Shown: piece after piece, positions 45,200 through 57,230 of the stretch
How the letters are laid out: the number at the start of each line of letters is the position of its first letter
How positions within the stretch are numbered: position 1 is the stretch's first letter
Assembly: GCF_027596085.1 (NCBI RefSeq)
Contig: NC_072449.1
Coordinates: 20,024,834 to 20,088,833 of the forward strand
Direction of reading: 5' to 3'
From: Anoplopoma fimbria
Lineage: Eukaryota; Chordata; Actinopteri; Perciformes; Anoplopomatidae
DNA: 64,000 nt
The notes under the pieces: generated by a model
Told to the model about the DNA's origin: nothing
Database searches by the model: none
The model's input: the letters and a program-made list of their open reading frames with translations, nothing else
Position numbers and translations under genes: made by a program

Positions 45200-46290
45200 T
45201 CTGTCATGTACAGTGGGCAGCAGTGACGGAAATCGGCGCCTGTCATAGAAAACATCACCCAGCCGAGCAGAAACGTGATTCATTGTTAAAGCCTGGCCTA
45301 CACGAGGACACCAGTGGGAATGTGGCAAGTTAAATTATGAATGAAATCCTAACATTCAGCCTACATTTCGGTCGTGATGTCAAACAATGTCACGGGGCGG
45401 GCATGCCGCAGAGCAAGAGGCTACAGCAACAGGCGAGGTGTGAAAAGGCGTGAGCAGAAAGGGAAGAGTTTGGGGATAACAAGTTATTAGTCACCGCTTC
45501 AACAACGTCAGAGCCGAGGATACACGGAGGACGCTGTGTCCCATCCGCGCTGCCGGTACCGGCGCTGTGCTGCTGAACCGGGATGACTAACGCTAACTCC
45601 GTCCATGTAAGTTGTTCATGATGGGGGATTATTGAGGTGAATAGCCGGTATAACGCAGGCGAGCTGCCCACATTCACGGGGAAATGTAGGATAATAGTAG
45701 GACATGGTGGGCTGAGGCAGGAGGAAACCACTGACTAACACCGCTGTTTGAGCTTCCCATGCTGATAATTATACAAATGGACTTCACTGTGACAAAATAA
45801 AACGTGTTTCTCATTTTTAATACAGTTAAACACATAACAGGAACAGTCAGTTGGCTATTACAGCGTAAAACGAAGCTGTTAATCTTAAAACAAGTAACGG
45901 GGACCATGTGCTATCCACGGGTCTGCTGCATTTGTGTAGCGTTCCGTTGCCGTGGATACGCCGTTGCCTCTGACGCAAGGACGTATAAATTTGGTCTTTT
46001 TTTTTGTTATGCCGCCCAACAACCGGTTTCCGTGGCAACCGGGTTCTGAGTGAGCAGCAGCAGCAGCAGCAGCACACAATATGGCTTCCGGATTCTTTCT
46101 GTGCAGCGAGCGGCGGCCGCTCTGAGCAGACTACGGCGGCTGTTGTTGTTGTTGTTGTTTTTAGCACCGTTTAACCGTCAGCGGCGGTTTTTTTTTTAGC
46201 GCTTTAACGTCAGGCGCTTAAAAGGAAGGTTACGTGGAAGTTTTTAGCGTTTTGCCTAAACTCGTATAGTGTCGCGTCCGCATCGTAACG
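45200..46290. promoter_or_regulatory. Orphan CpG-rich region with X-box motif
   Basis: Two CpG-dense clusters (about 45220-45600 and 45900-46290, with a NotI-type gcggccgc near 46115) lie in otherwise AT-rich DNA. They include GTTTCCGTGGCAAC at 46026-46039, a perfect RFX X-box of the form GTTNCC-N2-GGNAAC, a weaker copy at 45946-45959, and cgtataaatt near 45980. On the plus strand ATG at 45583 in good context opens MTNANSVH and meets a consensus donor, CCAT|gtaagt, at 45607. No downstream exon was identified. Confidence 0.5.
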
Positions 46291-46328
46291 TGGAAAATGC
46301 AAATTGTGTGCACGCTTAGCAACGCATA

Positions 46329-46340
46329 ACACACACACAC

Positions 46341-46401
<61 letters not shown>
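46329..46401. repeat. (CA)n microsatellite
   Basis: CA array with one early AA interruption, just outside the CpG-rich region. Confidence 0.96.
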
Positions 46402-46406
<5 letters not shown>

Positions 46407-48770
46407 TCTTGTTGTTGCTCTTGCAACCGCTAAATGAGTACAGCAAGCAGACTATTTTCATTAATATCTGTTTATTAGCTAATAGCTAGTCAGACAAGGA
46501 GAGTAAATAAGCCCCTTTTTTTGTGGTTCAGCAGCTGAAAGCACCTTTCCACCTTTTCGTGGAGTTATTATGTTTTAAATACATTTTGGAGATTTTTTAT
46601 CAACCATCTTATGTTGTATTTAATTTAATTTACTCTATTTAAAAGGGATAATCCACTCATTAGTCCCACTGATTTCAGAGAATCCTCGAAACAGAATAAA
46701 ACAAACAAGAAGTCACTTAAAATGCATTAAGAGTTGTTACAGTTTGTCAAATAAGTGCACTACTGTCAAAGTTGCAGTTTATGTGAAAGCTGGTTGGTAA
46801 AAAACAGATTACAGTGAAACAGTGTTACAGCTTGTCGCCTGTTTATGTCTCATCTCAGGCTATGTCTAGGCCACCTTAATCACTGTGCTAGTCATGAGTA
46901 CATTCAGAGTCTGGACTCCCTTATAGAGTTGAACTGAGACTGCAATCCTCTCTCTAAACTCTGTTGTTCCTCGAGAGTTTGTTTGTGCACATGTTGTGGT
47001 GGTCTAGACTCCAGCCAAGCCAGGTCAAAAAATAGACGTAGTGTTGTCTAATGCCCTGATGTGCTTTGTTTTGCTTGCCCCTGTCTCTTAGCGTATTTTC
47101 GGGAAGCCACTAACTTGCACTGTGCTCATGAGGCCAGCCCCTGTTTCCCTTTGGAAGGCGGGCCCTGTCTTCCTGCTCAAAATATTTGTTACCAGGCAAC
47201 AGTAAGGCCTGTCCCACTTCAGACTGGTGTTGTTTACACCCCTTCTGGCTCCATATCCCAACAACATTGCATAAGGCTCACAGGCTTTCCCCACCTCACT
47301 GAGAGAAATTTGATCGGCCTTTTCTCCCCAGCCAATCAAAATGTTTAATTTCCTCATACCATAGTTTTTCCTTCAGCCACTCAACAGTTTCCCTCCGTCT
47401 TTGTCTGCTGTGTTCACTCAGAGCTGTTCTCAGCCAGCCAGAGCAGCAAAAACGAAACTGAGAGAAGATTGTTTATAAAGAAGATGCTTAGCCTGACTTT
47501 CAGAATCCCTGAAGCTTTTTATAACATGATCTGTCAGGTGGGGGTTCAGGTCTGCCCAATAAATGTTTAATTACACATCTATATCATCTAAATCCAGTAA
47601 TTCCCTCTTGGCAAAGTTGAAGGCCTTGCTGCATGCCTGTGTAAACATGGCTTGTGTACACTGCATTAACTGAAATGCTTGAGTTGAAATTAAAAAGTGG
47701 AGCTCTGATTTTAACAATATTTCAGTCAAGATTGAACCATAAACTTTTGAACTTGCGACATCCTCTTTTTTTATTGTAACCTTTCTCTGCTGGTTTGAAA
47801 AAAAAGGGAATAGATTATTCATTATTTTTGTGATCCCACTGGTCAAAGTCATGAAGGGGACTTTGAATTATAAGACAAACAGACATTTGATGCCTAAATA
47901 TATAAAACACCTATAATAAATTCGCTGGACTTTAAGAATATTGAGATTTGTTAGAACGTTGTCAATTACGTATATTAGTTCGAGGTCACAGGTTGCGGTG
48001 TTGCATTGGATTGGACCTCACAAGGTGCTCATGTTATTTTGTATCTCCCTGTGTATGTGGCTCATACTCTTGCCTGCGCAGTCTTTAAATGATACAGTAA
48101 AAAGAAAAATACACGCTTCACTGCCCTCAGTGTCTTTTATCTTATGAGCCAAAATTGAAAAACTGCAAACAGTTGTGCCTTTCATTAAGGGCAGAGAGCA
48201 ATTACTCTAGTTTTCTGGCTCACAGCTGAAACTGTTTTGTTCTGGTGCCACAAAGCAGGAGGGGAGCTGGGAAACTTTCTTCCTTTTTTATTGAGAGCCA
48301 AATAACAAGCAAGCCTTGATATGAACCTCCACCTTCTCCTGATTCCCTGTAGGGTTCATTGTGTTGTTCACACAGACAGAATTGGATTTGTGTTACATAC
48401 AATTATAGGGTGAATTAGTTTAATTCCAGTGACAATTTGCCATTAAGTCATTTTAAGAATTATTACATCTGCTGTTACATACAAATAGTAGTTGCAGAGT
48501 GGAGGAGTGTTTTTATCCATTCATTTTCTGGTGCCTATCTGGGCATATTTAACCACTGGGCAGTACACTAAGCAGAATACTTTCCCTCTCAACGTAATTC
48601 ACTGTGCAGTTTTGATGTGTGGGAACATCATTTTTAGGAGACAGGGCTATGACCTGATGATGCCATCATTTCAGTTGTCGCCTTTTGATACATAAGTGCA
48701 GAGGGTCCACTCTGACTTTCTCTTGGACATGTAAACTCCTCACCCCGTAAAGGATGACTCATTTTATTTA
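46402..48770. other. Intergenic DNA, nothing supported
   Basis: Open frames near 47061-47357 and 47571-47852 show no domain I recognise. There is no clear repeat family. Confidence 0.5.
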
Positions 48771-48960
48771 TTTAACTTTACTTAATCAGGAACTCTTGCT
48801 GAGATTAACATCTCTTTTTCAAGAGAGACTTGAGAACAAGGAACATTCATGAGACAACCAGCATACATGAAGAACATCAGACCAGACTACTGACAATCAA
48901 GTGACACGTAGAGTTAATAAAACAATTACAAGAGTCTTTAAAGACTTGAGAGAGTAAAGC
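48765..48960. mobile_element. Interspersed repeat fragment (AGATTAACATCTCTTTTTCAAGAGAGAC type)
   Basis: The phrases tttaactttacttaatcagg, gagattaacatctctttttc and aagagagacttgagaacaag match an abundant teleost repeat I know from memory. The element class is uncertain and no coding remains. Confidence 0.5.
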
Positions 48961-49029
48961 TTGGGGGCAGTTAGCAGTTCATGCTATATAAAAGGTACAT
49001 AATACCTGAAATCAGTTCTGACAAGGTGA

Positions 49030-49275
49030 GTGTGCACATTACATTACAGTCATTTAGCAGACGCTTTTATCCAAAGCGACTTACAATCAGTAGTATATTA
49101 CATATCATTCACCCATTCACACACTGCTGACAGGGCTACCATGCAAGGTGCCACCATCAGACTCTAACTAACATTCATGCAACATCCAGTCCACACCGAT
49201 GGCAAGCCTTCGGGAGCAACTTGGGGTTAAGCGTCTTGCCCAAGAACACATCGACTGCCGAAGCATATTTAAGGT
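49030..49275. mobile_element. Teleost interspersed repeat (CATTTAGCAGACGCTTTTATCC type)
   Basis: It starts acattacattacagtcattt, followed by agcagacgcttttatccaaa and gcgacttacaatcag, and continues to gggttaagcgtcttgcccaa. These phrases are diagnostic of a very abundant fish repeat. I do not assign a class. Confidence 0.7.
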
Positions 49276-49873
49276 AAGTGATTGGATTTCTACTCTAGTT
49301 ACAAGTTAAAAATAAAATATATATATGAAAGAACACTACAAGCTTTCAGCCTCTTGTAACAATCTTCTTAACATTTAGTGACTGACCTTGTCACCTAAAG
49401 TTGGGAGTGTTACACATACATTTGTCAATCTAGCTCCCTCTTCACCATGATGGTCCACATAAATACATTTGCTAGACTTCACATTCAGCAGGGAACCACT
49501 TCTCACAACTTAAAAACTTGCTTGACTTTCTGCTGGAGACACACATTTTCGCCTCACAGGTATTAGATGCCCTGGAGCAGCATCCCTGTCACCCCTTAAC
49601 CCCACAGGATGATCCTTCCATCGACAGTTAAGAACAAATAAACTCATGTTGAGTGAAAAGGGAAATTCACATGACCCTTTCAGTGTCTGTGTGAAGAGCC
49701 GGTTTCATTATTTACACATGTGACTTTCCAGTTTTTCTTGCTCCCTTGCTTCAGCACACAGCACCCTAGCAGCTCTCCTTTGTCCTGTTTACGTTAATGA
49801 ACTTGTGTTTATACTGTGCAATCCTTGCGACTCGCTGGTTAAATAACAAGCTTGTGTGTTTACATGAACCCAC

Positions 49874-49875
<2 letters not shown>

Positions 49876-49904
<29 letters not shown>
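49876..49904. repeat. (CA)n microsatellite
   Basis: Short CA array. Confidence 0.9.
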
Positions 49905-49908
<4 letters not shown>

Positions 49909-50399
49909 TGCAATAATTTACAGGGATGTGTGGAGAAGATAAAACATTTAACTGTGCATGCGTCACAGCTTTGGTTGTTGGCTCTTCTGAGACAAAAAAA
50001 TGTCTCACGTCATCTTGTTTTAACCCAGCAGAGTGGTGTCAGGCCTCCTGCACTCATTTCTCTGTGTTCAATAGGTGAGTGAGGCTGTGGTTGACCGTGG
50101 CACAGCTGAATTACTGTAAATAGACCCACAACAGCACTTGATGATCACAATTGAAAAAGATGATTGACAGATTTCTATGAGAGAGAATTTAAAATGAAAA
50201 AAAATGTGCATCCTTTGGCAGTTCCGTTTAAGAAATTGTACCAAGGCAGAAAATTAAGATTATGTACTTCAGTTTGTTTGATATCATCTGAAATAGTGTG
50301 CCACCAGAAGTAGGATAATGTCATTTTTGTGTCTGATATATTGGCATTTCCTTTAAATAATCATCTTTGAAATAGTTCACAGCGTCAGAACAATTGGCA

Positions 50400-50400
50400 T

Positions 50401-50468
<68 letters not shown>

Positions 50469-50473
50469 TTTTT
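50400..50473. repeat. (CTTT)n microsatellite
   Basis: About 17 CTTT units ending in a T run. Confidence 0.97.
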
Positions 50474-51209
50474 GTGCGGCCAGAAACGTCAGCATTGAGG
50501 TGCAGAAAGCGGAGCGGGTTGGCTCTATTGTATCATGCACTGCATGGGAGTCGGATGCCTAAAGTTAAATGCAATCAGTGGGTTTCAGTATTCCGCAGCT
50601 CTCTGTGAGTCAGACACAAGCAGCGCGTCAATCCTAGCCTACTTCCAACGGGCTCGCTGCCAGTCAGAGAGGCAAAGTGCCAGAGAGAGGGAGGGATGCG
50701 AGCAAGAGGGTGAGGGAGAATGAGGGTGAGATCAGAGGTGGAGAGTAACTCGGTATATTTAATCAGATGCTGTCATTAAATTCGATTGTTAAACATCGAA
50801 TTACGCACATTTTACACTTATTAGTCCACTTCCGTGATCACAGCAGACAGTGTTGCTGGTAGCATTAACAATGGCTCTGTTCTATTCAAGCGTCCCAGGA
50901 AGTCATGACAGTGAGGCAGTAGTCCTGGTATACGACAATACCAGGACCCTGAAACTGAAGAAACTTAATGGAACTCAGGCCTCATTGGTTTTATTTTTTT
51001 ATACCAGTTCCGCTTGTCACAAGACAGATGAAGTGGCAGATTGGGATTTTCTTAATTTTTTTTAGGACTGTTTTGTTTTGTGCTCTTTACTCCAACAAAG
51101 CAAATAGCAGTGAGTTCAGAGTGCTGACCATCAGAAATTGTGGTCCTCTTACCTATAACCCCCAACAATAGAAAAACACCTTCAATAACTACACTGTCAA
51201 CTAGTGACA

Positions 51210-51555
51210 AAAGGATTTAGATGTTGTATATGAGTGGCTGAATAATAAAGACTCTCCATTAAAAGTAAAAGTCCTGCCTTGAAAATGTCACTTTGGTCAA
51301 AAAGTATGTAATTATCAAACCAAATTAGTTATGAATGTACTATGAGCTTAAGACTATTATATCTTATTTTGTTACAAAAATCTCTCTGACATGTTTTGTA
51401 TGTATAACTTTAATCTCCAAAGTAACTGGTGGCTGTCAAATAAATGTTGTTGAATTAAGTGTAAATACTCAAGTAAAGAACGTCAAAATACCTCTAAATT
51501 GTACTTGAGTGCAGTACGGTGCATGATGTACTCCTTTACTTTCCAACACTGGCCG
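51210..51555. repeat. TACTT-rich dispersed repeat, copy 1
   Basis: Phrases: aaatactcaagtaaagaacg, cctctaaattgtacttgagt, actcctttactttccaacac. The same words recur at about 61670-61995 and, in the opposite orientation, at about 63740-63960. I recognise this as a common percomorph repeat that ends in ACTTTCCACCACTG. Confidence 0.65.
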
Positions 51556-52610
51556 TCTGTATGTAAAAGAGCAGTTTTGTTTTCATGCTTTACTCCAGCG
51601 CATTATGAAGCAGAGATTGAAGTTAAAGTTCTCACTTTAATTTGAGAGGTTTAACATATTAAAATCAATGTAACAATTTTAGCCATTTTTGTACTCACCA
51701 CCAAGGATAAAGGGGCTACAAATACAGAAACATCCCTTTTTCATTTGTTTAAAGATATCATACAACCTGCACTACAAAGCTGTAATTTCAACAATGAAAC
51801 TTTGAGGTATTTAGACCCTACAAATTGATAATTCAACACTCTGAAATTGTACTGGTACTTTTCTCTAACACTACATTTTGAAAGCAGTATTTCTGCCGTT
51901 ATACAAGTAGACTAATACTTGTTTTTTCCACCTGGAGAAGAAGCACTGATACCATCTTCATTATTCCCCCCACTCAGTCTCTCTCTGCTTGTTCCTATCC
52001 AGAAGGCTTTGTTTCTACCTCCCCCCTCCCCACTTCTTCTCTCTTCCTTACATAATGATTGCCCTATTTTTTCCAGGGACCAATAAGAGGTTGGAATAAA
52101 GGGAGTGAGTGGGTGAGGAAGAGGGACTGAAAGAGAGAAAGATATGGGGGTAGAAGAGAGGACCGTGTACACTGCACACGTCAGGAAGACCGGCATGTGT
52201 CCCCGACACCCCCCTCACCTCACTGGCCTTCTCTTCCCACACACAGCTCCTTCTCTACTCACCCTCTCCTTTTGTTCCTGTGCTCCTCATTTTATCCCTC
52301 CTCTTCTCTCTTCTCTACCTACCTCCCTACCTACCCATCGATTTTCATGTACACTGTGTAAACAATTACGAAGTGCTTCAAACAACAACTTACGCATGAC
52401 ACGCAGTGATGACACTTGAGTAATGAGTGGAATTTCAAACATGCTTTTGCTGTGAGGCATTTGAGTAACACACGAATGACTGACGCCAGCAGTTTGCTGT
52501 TTCACAGGTTTACATGTGTGGACTGGTTTTCAGCATGTTTATGTGTCCTTGTAGAACATTTTTATTTATATTGTTCACTGTTTATAACATTATTGCTTAT
52601 CAGAAGCAGA
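51556..52610. other. Intergenic DNA, nothing supported
   Basis: A further tagactaatacttgtttttt stretch near 51905 looks like the edge of another TACTT-type repeat. No coding region was recognised. Confidence 0.45.
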
Positions 52611-52754
52611 ATCACCTTTATTTGCCAATTACATAAAAAGAATATAACTGGGTTTTTTTTTGCATCTCTCTCGCTGTAAGTAGACAGAAATGCAAATAAC
52701 AGCTATTGGGATAAGGGAAAAAAAAGGTAAACAATTAAAGGTAAAGTATTGACA

Positions 52755-52925
52755 GGTATGTATACATACATATATATATATAAACATTATTTGAATATAT
52801 ATAAAAAGCACCAATGACTCAACATCAAAAATAAAACAGCTGTATACATACATATATATATATAAACATTATTTGAATATATATAAAAAGCACCAATGAC
52901 TCAACATCAAAAATAAAACAGCTAT
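52755..52925. repeat. Tandem duplication, two copies of about 84 bp
   Basis: The segment running from gtatacatacatatatatat to caaaaataaaacagct occurs twice in succession (52759 onward and 52843 onward) with essentially no differences, so the duplication is recent. Confidence 0.9.
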
Positions 52926-53109
52926 ATACAAGTGAAGTTTTCTGTAAGTTGTAAAATATACAATAGTGCAAAGAATTAAATGACTGTATACAGCATGTAG
53001 GATTTATATTGAAAGTGATAGTTGGTATGTACATAAAAAAATGTGTTAAGAAAATACATTATAAAAATACGTTTTAATATGTTGTGTCAAGGGTGTGCAG
53101 TGTTTTTTT

Positions 53110-53505
53110 TTGTCTGTTTCATGACTCTGAAGGTGTATAAGTCTGTAGTGCAGGCTGGCATCAATGTTTTCTTTCTTCAGTCCTGACTGGGTTATTGCGG
53201 TTTGGATTTGAATCAGCAGCTCCTGAGGCAGGTGGAACTAACTGAGCTTGAGCAAGAGGTACTGCTTCTGCTGGAACTTTTTGCCAAGTGTGTGTGTGTG
53301 TGTGTTGTAGGTCCACCAGAGGTCCTGGGAGATGGTGGATCCCAGAAACCTGACAACTTCCACAGCAGACACAGTGCTATTAAGGACGGTGATGGGGGCC
53401 AGTGTTTCGGGGACCCCTGAAGTTCACTGTCATTTCTAAAGGTTAAAGAGCATTCAGCTTTAGGTTTTTCTGACCGCCCCAGATGATCAACCTCCCATCT
53501 GTTGA
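53110..53505 (-). mobile_element. LINE C-terminal coding remnant
   Basis: Read on the minus strand, one frame gives VRFLGSTISQDLWWTYNT, an expanded (CA)n-encoded insert, FQQKQYLLLKLS, a stop, then FHLPQELLIQIQTAITQSGL. The FLG-TISxDL...W plus LPxELL arrangement is what follows the reverse transcriptase in CR1/L2/Rex-type LINEs. It is broken by stops. With the fragment at 54522-55060 it probably formed one element. Confidence 0.65.
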
Positions 53506-54521
53506 AAAGTAGACACATGATATCGCGATATTTTGTGTGGCATTATTGTATCGATTCATGTATTGTATAAACTATCAATATTACCAATCAAGATTTCATA
53601 ACACAAGAAGTAAAGAAGCCATGATGGTGCTCTGATTACTGCATTGAGGCCTGATCTTGTGAATGCAGTGAAATAAATCTCCTGTTGGCGCATGTCATGT
53701 AACACGTGTGTGCGCCGGTTTGTTTTGTGTGTTCTAGCGAGTGTTGACACTCACCTGAAGCATTGCTGTAAACATTTCAAAGGGACCATGAATCCAGCCT
53801 TATATCCGTCAAAAAGTGCCTTAAATCGGCAGTGTGCGAGAACATTTTGATACATATAATGACCAGGGAGTCATGTAAACCGCCTACTAAATTACACAGT
53901 TTAGCTGCAGGGTCGTACTGGTAGGATGTTCCATTTGATTACACTGTGGTGCGTTTAAGCGTCATTCAGTAAAAAATAATATTGGACGAAAGTGAATTAT
54001 AACCTTCTTATATAGGGTCTATGATTAGAACGATAACGTAATCATGATGTGTTCAAATGTAAACAAAGATTTGTTTATCAATAAAAATACAATCTTTTAT
54101 TTACTAATAATTTGAATTGTGTGTTTTTGTGAAAATCACCACTATAGATGACATAAACAAAAGGAAATGGTTGATAATGATAATAAATATTTTAGTTAAT
54201 GGTTAGAAATGTTCTGGTTAACAATCGTTAACGGTGATATTGGCTCTGACAATATTCATGACTTCAAAATTTCATGTCCTGAAATCCCTAATTGCAAATA
54301 CAAATGAAACCTTTTGGTAACAATTGCTTTTTCACTCTTTTAGAGGGTCAGTTTTTCCCTGGTGCGGTAGTGGGTAAAGCCAGCCTGATTGAACTAGACT
54401 GTAATACAAGTTCAGTTTGTCAGGTGCATGATGCAACATTTATGAAAAGTTATTATGACAGTGTTGGTCAGTATGTCTGTAGTGAGATGAACCAAGTGAA
54501 AACTTTATTAATACTTAATAC
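53506..54521. other. Sequence separating the two LINE pieces
   Basis: Near 53518-53580 are atcgcgatat and atcgattcatg phrases typical of another fish repeat. The remainder is unassigned, possibly a later insertion into the LINE. Confidence 0.45.
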
Positions 54522-55060
54522 TTAACTCAGATTTGATTTTTCCCAGCCTAACCTGCTGGAAGTCTGTGATCCACTGAAGGCCAGGACAGTGAGCTGGGTG
54601 AGTTTGAAGCAGAGAATGTCTGAGATGATGGTGTAGAACACAGAGCTGAAGTCCACAAACAGGATCCTTATGTTTATCCCTGAGGAGTCGAGGTGTTTTA
54701 GGATGTAGTGCAGTCCCAAGTTCACTGCAACATTCAGTTTGTTCATCATATGATGTCCTTCAGGTCAACACCAGTCAAAGGAGTTCATAACCATATATGT
54801 CCAGTCGATGAGCCTCATTTAATCCTGTGATAGACAGACTCTATGGGACCGGGACGATAGTGGAGCCATTGAAACAGGAAGGTACTTCAGCTCCAGTGAT
54901 CTAGTGAAGATCTGTGAAGATGGGGGCCAGCTGGTCAGCACAGACTTTCAGACTGGAGGGGGACACCCAGCATTCCTGTCTCTGAGGTTTACTGTAAGGA
55001 AACTGTTTACAGTAAAGTGACTGCTGAGATCAGTTCAGAGGGCTGGCTGTGATCTTCAGT
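54522..55060 (-). mobile_element. LINE reverse-transcriptase remnant
   Basis: A minus-strand frame gives LNVAVNLGLHYILKHLDSSG then IRILFVDFSSVFYTIISDIL, matching the palm segment of teleost CR1/L2/Rex-type RTs (usual form FVDFSSAFNTI). Further right, in other frames, ADQLAPIFTDL and MAPLSSRSHR-like pieces continue the N-terminal side. Stops and frame changes make it a pseudogene. It is separated from the C-terminal remnant at 53110-53505 by about 1 kb. Confidence 0.75.
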
Positions 55061-55466
55061 CTCTGTCGACCTGCAGAGACTCTGAAAAGAAACACACTGC
55101 TGAGACAAAGACATTCATTTAGTAGGATATCCCCCCTCCCCCACCAATCCTTGTCAAAAATACAATGTATTCAGTGCATAGAAATATACAAATAAGAGAC
55201 AGATGAAGCAAAACTAATACTAAAGAAGTTGAGCACACAAATGTCTGACAGAAGGAGAAAGAACCTAAATAAATAAGTAAGGTCCCATTGAAATGGTTTT
55301 AATAATGTATCATCACATGACAGACTTCTAAAAAAGGAGATCATGGGTTAGCAGTGGGAGCAGAAGTTAACTGAGGATCCTCTTAATCCAATTAATAATT
55401 TTTAGTTTCAGGAATAAAGAGAGATCCCGAAGGTCAAGTTTACATGCAGAAGGGTCGGTGATTTCC

Positions 55467-55512
55467 ACAGTTTAATCATCAACCATCGTGCAATGGTTGA
55501 TTAAACTGTAAT
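55467..55512. other. Short stem-loop
   Basis: cagtttaatcatcaaccat and aatggttgattaaactg form an inverted repeat with a loop of about five bases and a two-base bulge. No associated gene. Confidence 0.6.
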
Positions 55513-56790
55513 TAAGTTTGGGGATATACCTTGAGGTATTGCAGGCCACATTTTCTTTAATACATACAGTAGTTATAGTTTAAACTGATCTAATACTCTA
55601 TTGGTAATGATGCAGATACTGACCTTGTTGAAAGATGATAAGGTGACGTGACCGATCAATATTTAATTTAATTTATTTGATAATATCTTTGTAAAATTCA
55701 GTCTCTTCATCCATGGCCTCATGTAACTTCAAATAAAAATGATCCTGGGAATTTATGAGGTTTACAGATTCCAAATTTTGGTAAAAAGAAGCACTGCTAT
55801 CAGATCGGTCAGTATCGAGGTATTGTTATCAGTAAAGAAAAAGTTATATAGGTGCATCAGTACTTACTATATACTTTAAACCTAAGGAGGCTGTTGCATA
55901 AAAAAGACTCCAATCAGACTTTTACACATGCAAACAGACAAAACAGAGAATCCAGGTGGAAAATAGAAAAGCCAAAAAAACAAATTAATCTGTAAGATAT
56001 TTCCTTGGTGTCTAATTGCTTGAGGTTTGTTGTGAAGTTGGACGAGAAGTAAAAAGGAGCTTCACTTAGATGTTATATCACTGTAATATGTGTTTCTGTG
56101 GCCAAGATGAAACACCCGGTCACCACCGACTATAACAAATATAGAAAGAGCAGAATGAGGAGCAGATAGCCGAGGGAAGCAGAGAGATACTGTAATGCAA
56201 ATGTCACTCTTTACATCACAAATGATCTACCATCTTCACGGCTTGTAAATAAACACGCACAATAAATACACCCCACATCCCATGCCAGCACACACTCACA
56301 TCTTTAAATACCCCCGGCTCTGACGACTGAGATAGTACTGCTCATCAAATTTATGCGTGAGTGAGCCCAAGCTAAATTTGCAGCCAGGGAGCCGATTTAC
56401 GCAATCCTCCCTGGTCTCCCTCCTGTGTCTATACAATGGCTTAAAATCTCACAGTTCTCAAACCATTCCAGCCCTCCACAGATCCCACTCCCACACTACA
56501 CACTACAACTCCGGCACTATTCCTGTAGCGGCCCCCGCCGCTGTGGCACGAAAATACCAGCACCTCCAAGAACAGACGCCAAGCCTGTCAGAGCATCATC
56601 ACATCCCACAGGACAGCTGGGGGAGGAGGAGGGAGGGAGGGAGGGAGAGAGAGAGAGGAGAAGAGCAGGTGGAAGGATGGGCACCAGCACTGTCGAGAGA
56701 AAGAATAAACACAGAGAGAAAAGAGAAAAATCAACAGAGGACACAGTTATATCCTGGTAGATCAGCCACAAACTGTTTCTCTTTACTTAC
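55513..56790. other. Intergenic DNA, nothing supported
   Basis: The longest open frame here (56357-56950, plus strand) has no domain or codon pattern I trust and runs into the repeat at 56800. A purine-rich ggaggga tract lies at 56618-56675. Confidence 0.5.
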
Positions 56791-56799
56791 TTTTGATCT

Positions 56800-57230
56800 G
56801 AGTGAGCTGGTCCGTTTGTTCCAGACTGTAATATCTTGCCAACTTTTGGATGGATTGCCATTAAATTTTGTCCTAACATTGATGGTCCCAAGAGGATGGA
56901 TCCTACAGACTCTCGGTGGTCCCCTTACTTCACCTCTAGTGCCACCATGAGGTTTACAATTATAGATTTTAGTCAAATACCTCAACTTTTGGATCAATTG
57001 CTGTGAAATTTGCTACAAATATTCATGTCCTACTCAGGATGATTTGTAATACATTTACTGATCCTCTGACTTTTCATCTAGCACCATCATCAGGTCAAAA
57101 TATGTCCAATACTTTGGTTTAGCAAATGTAAGCATGCCATCACACTAAGCTAGTATGGTAAACATGGTAAAAAAGAAACCTGCTAAACATCTACATTAGC
57201 ATTTAGTTTAAACACTGTTGTGCCTGAATA
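56800..57230. repeat. Dispersed teleost repeat, copy 2 (GTTAGCATGCTAACAC family)
   Basis: It contains tggatggattgccattaaat, gatggatcctacagactc, cttttcatctagcaccatca and tcaggtcaaaatatgtccaa in the same order as the copy at 14330-14760. Copies are clearly diverged. Confidence 0.7.

Noticed and set aside
46081..46125. Short frame MASGFFLCSERRPL as a gene start
   Set aside because: It stops after 14 codons with no donor inside; at best an upstream ORF in the orphan CpG island.
47571..47852. 93-codon minus-strand open frame as a possible transposase or LINE piece
   Set aside because: I could not match any motif of a known family; left unassigned.
56357..56950. 197-codon plus-strand open frame
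   Set aside because: Runs from low-complexity DNA into a dispersed repeat; no recognisable domain.
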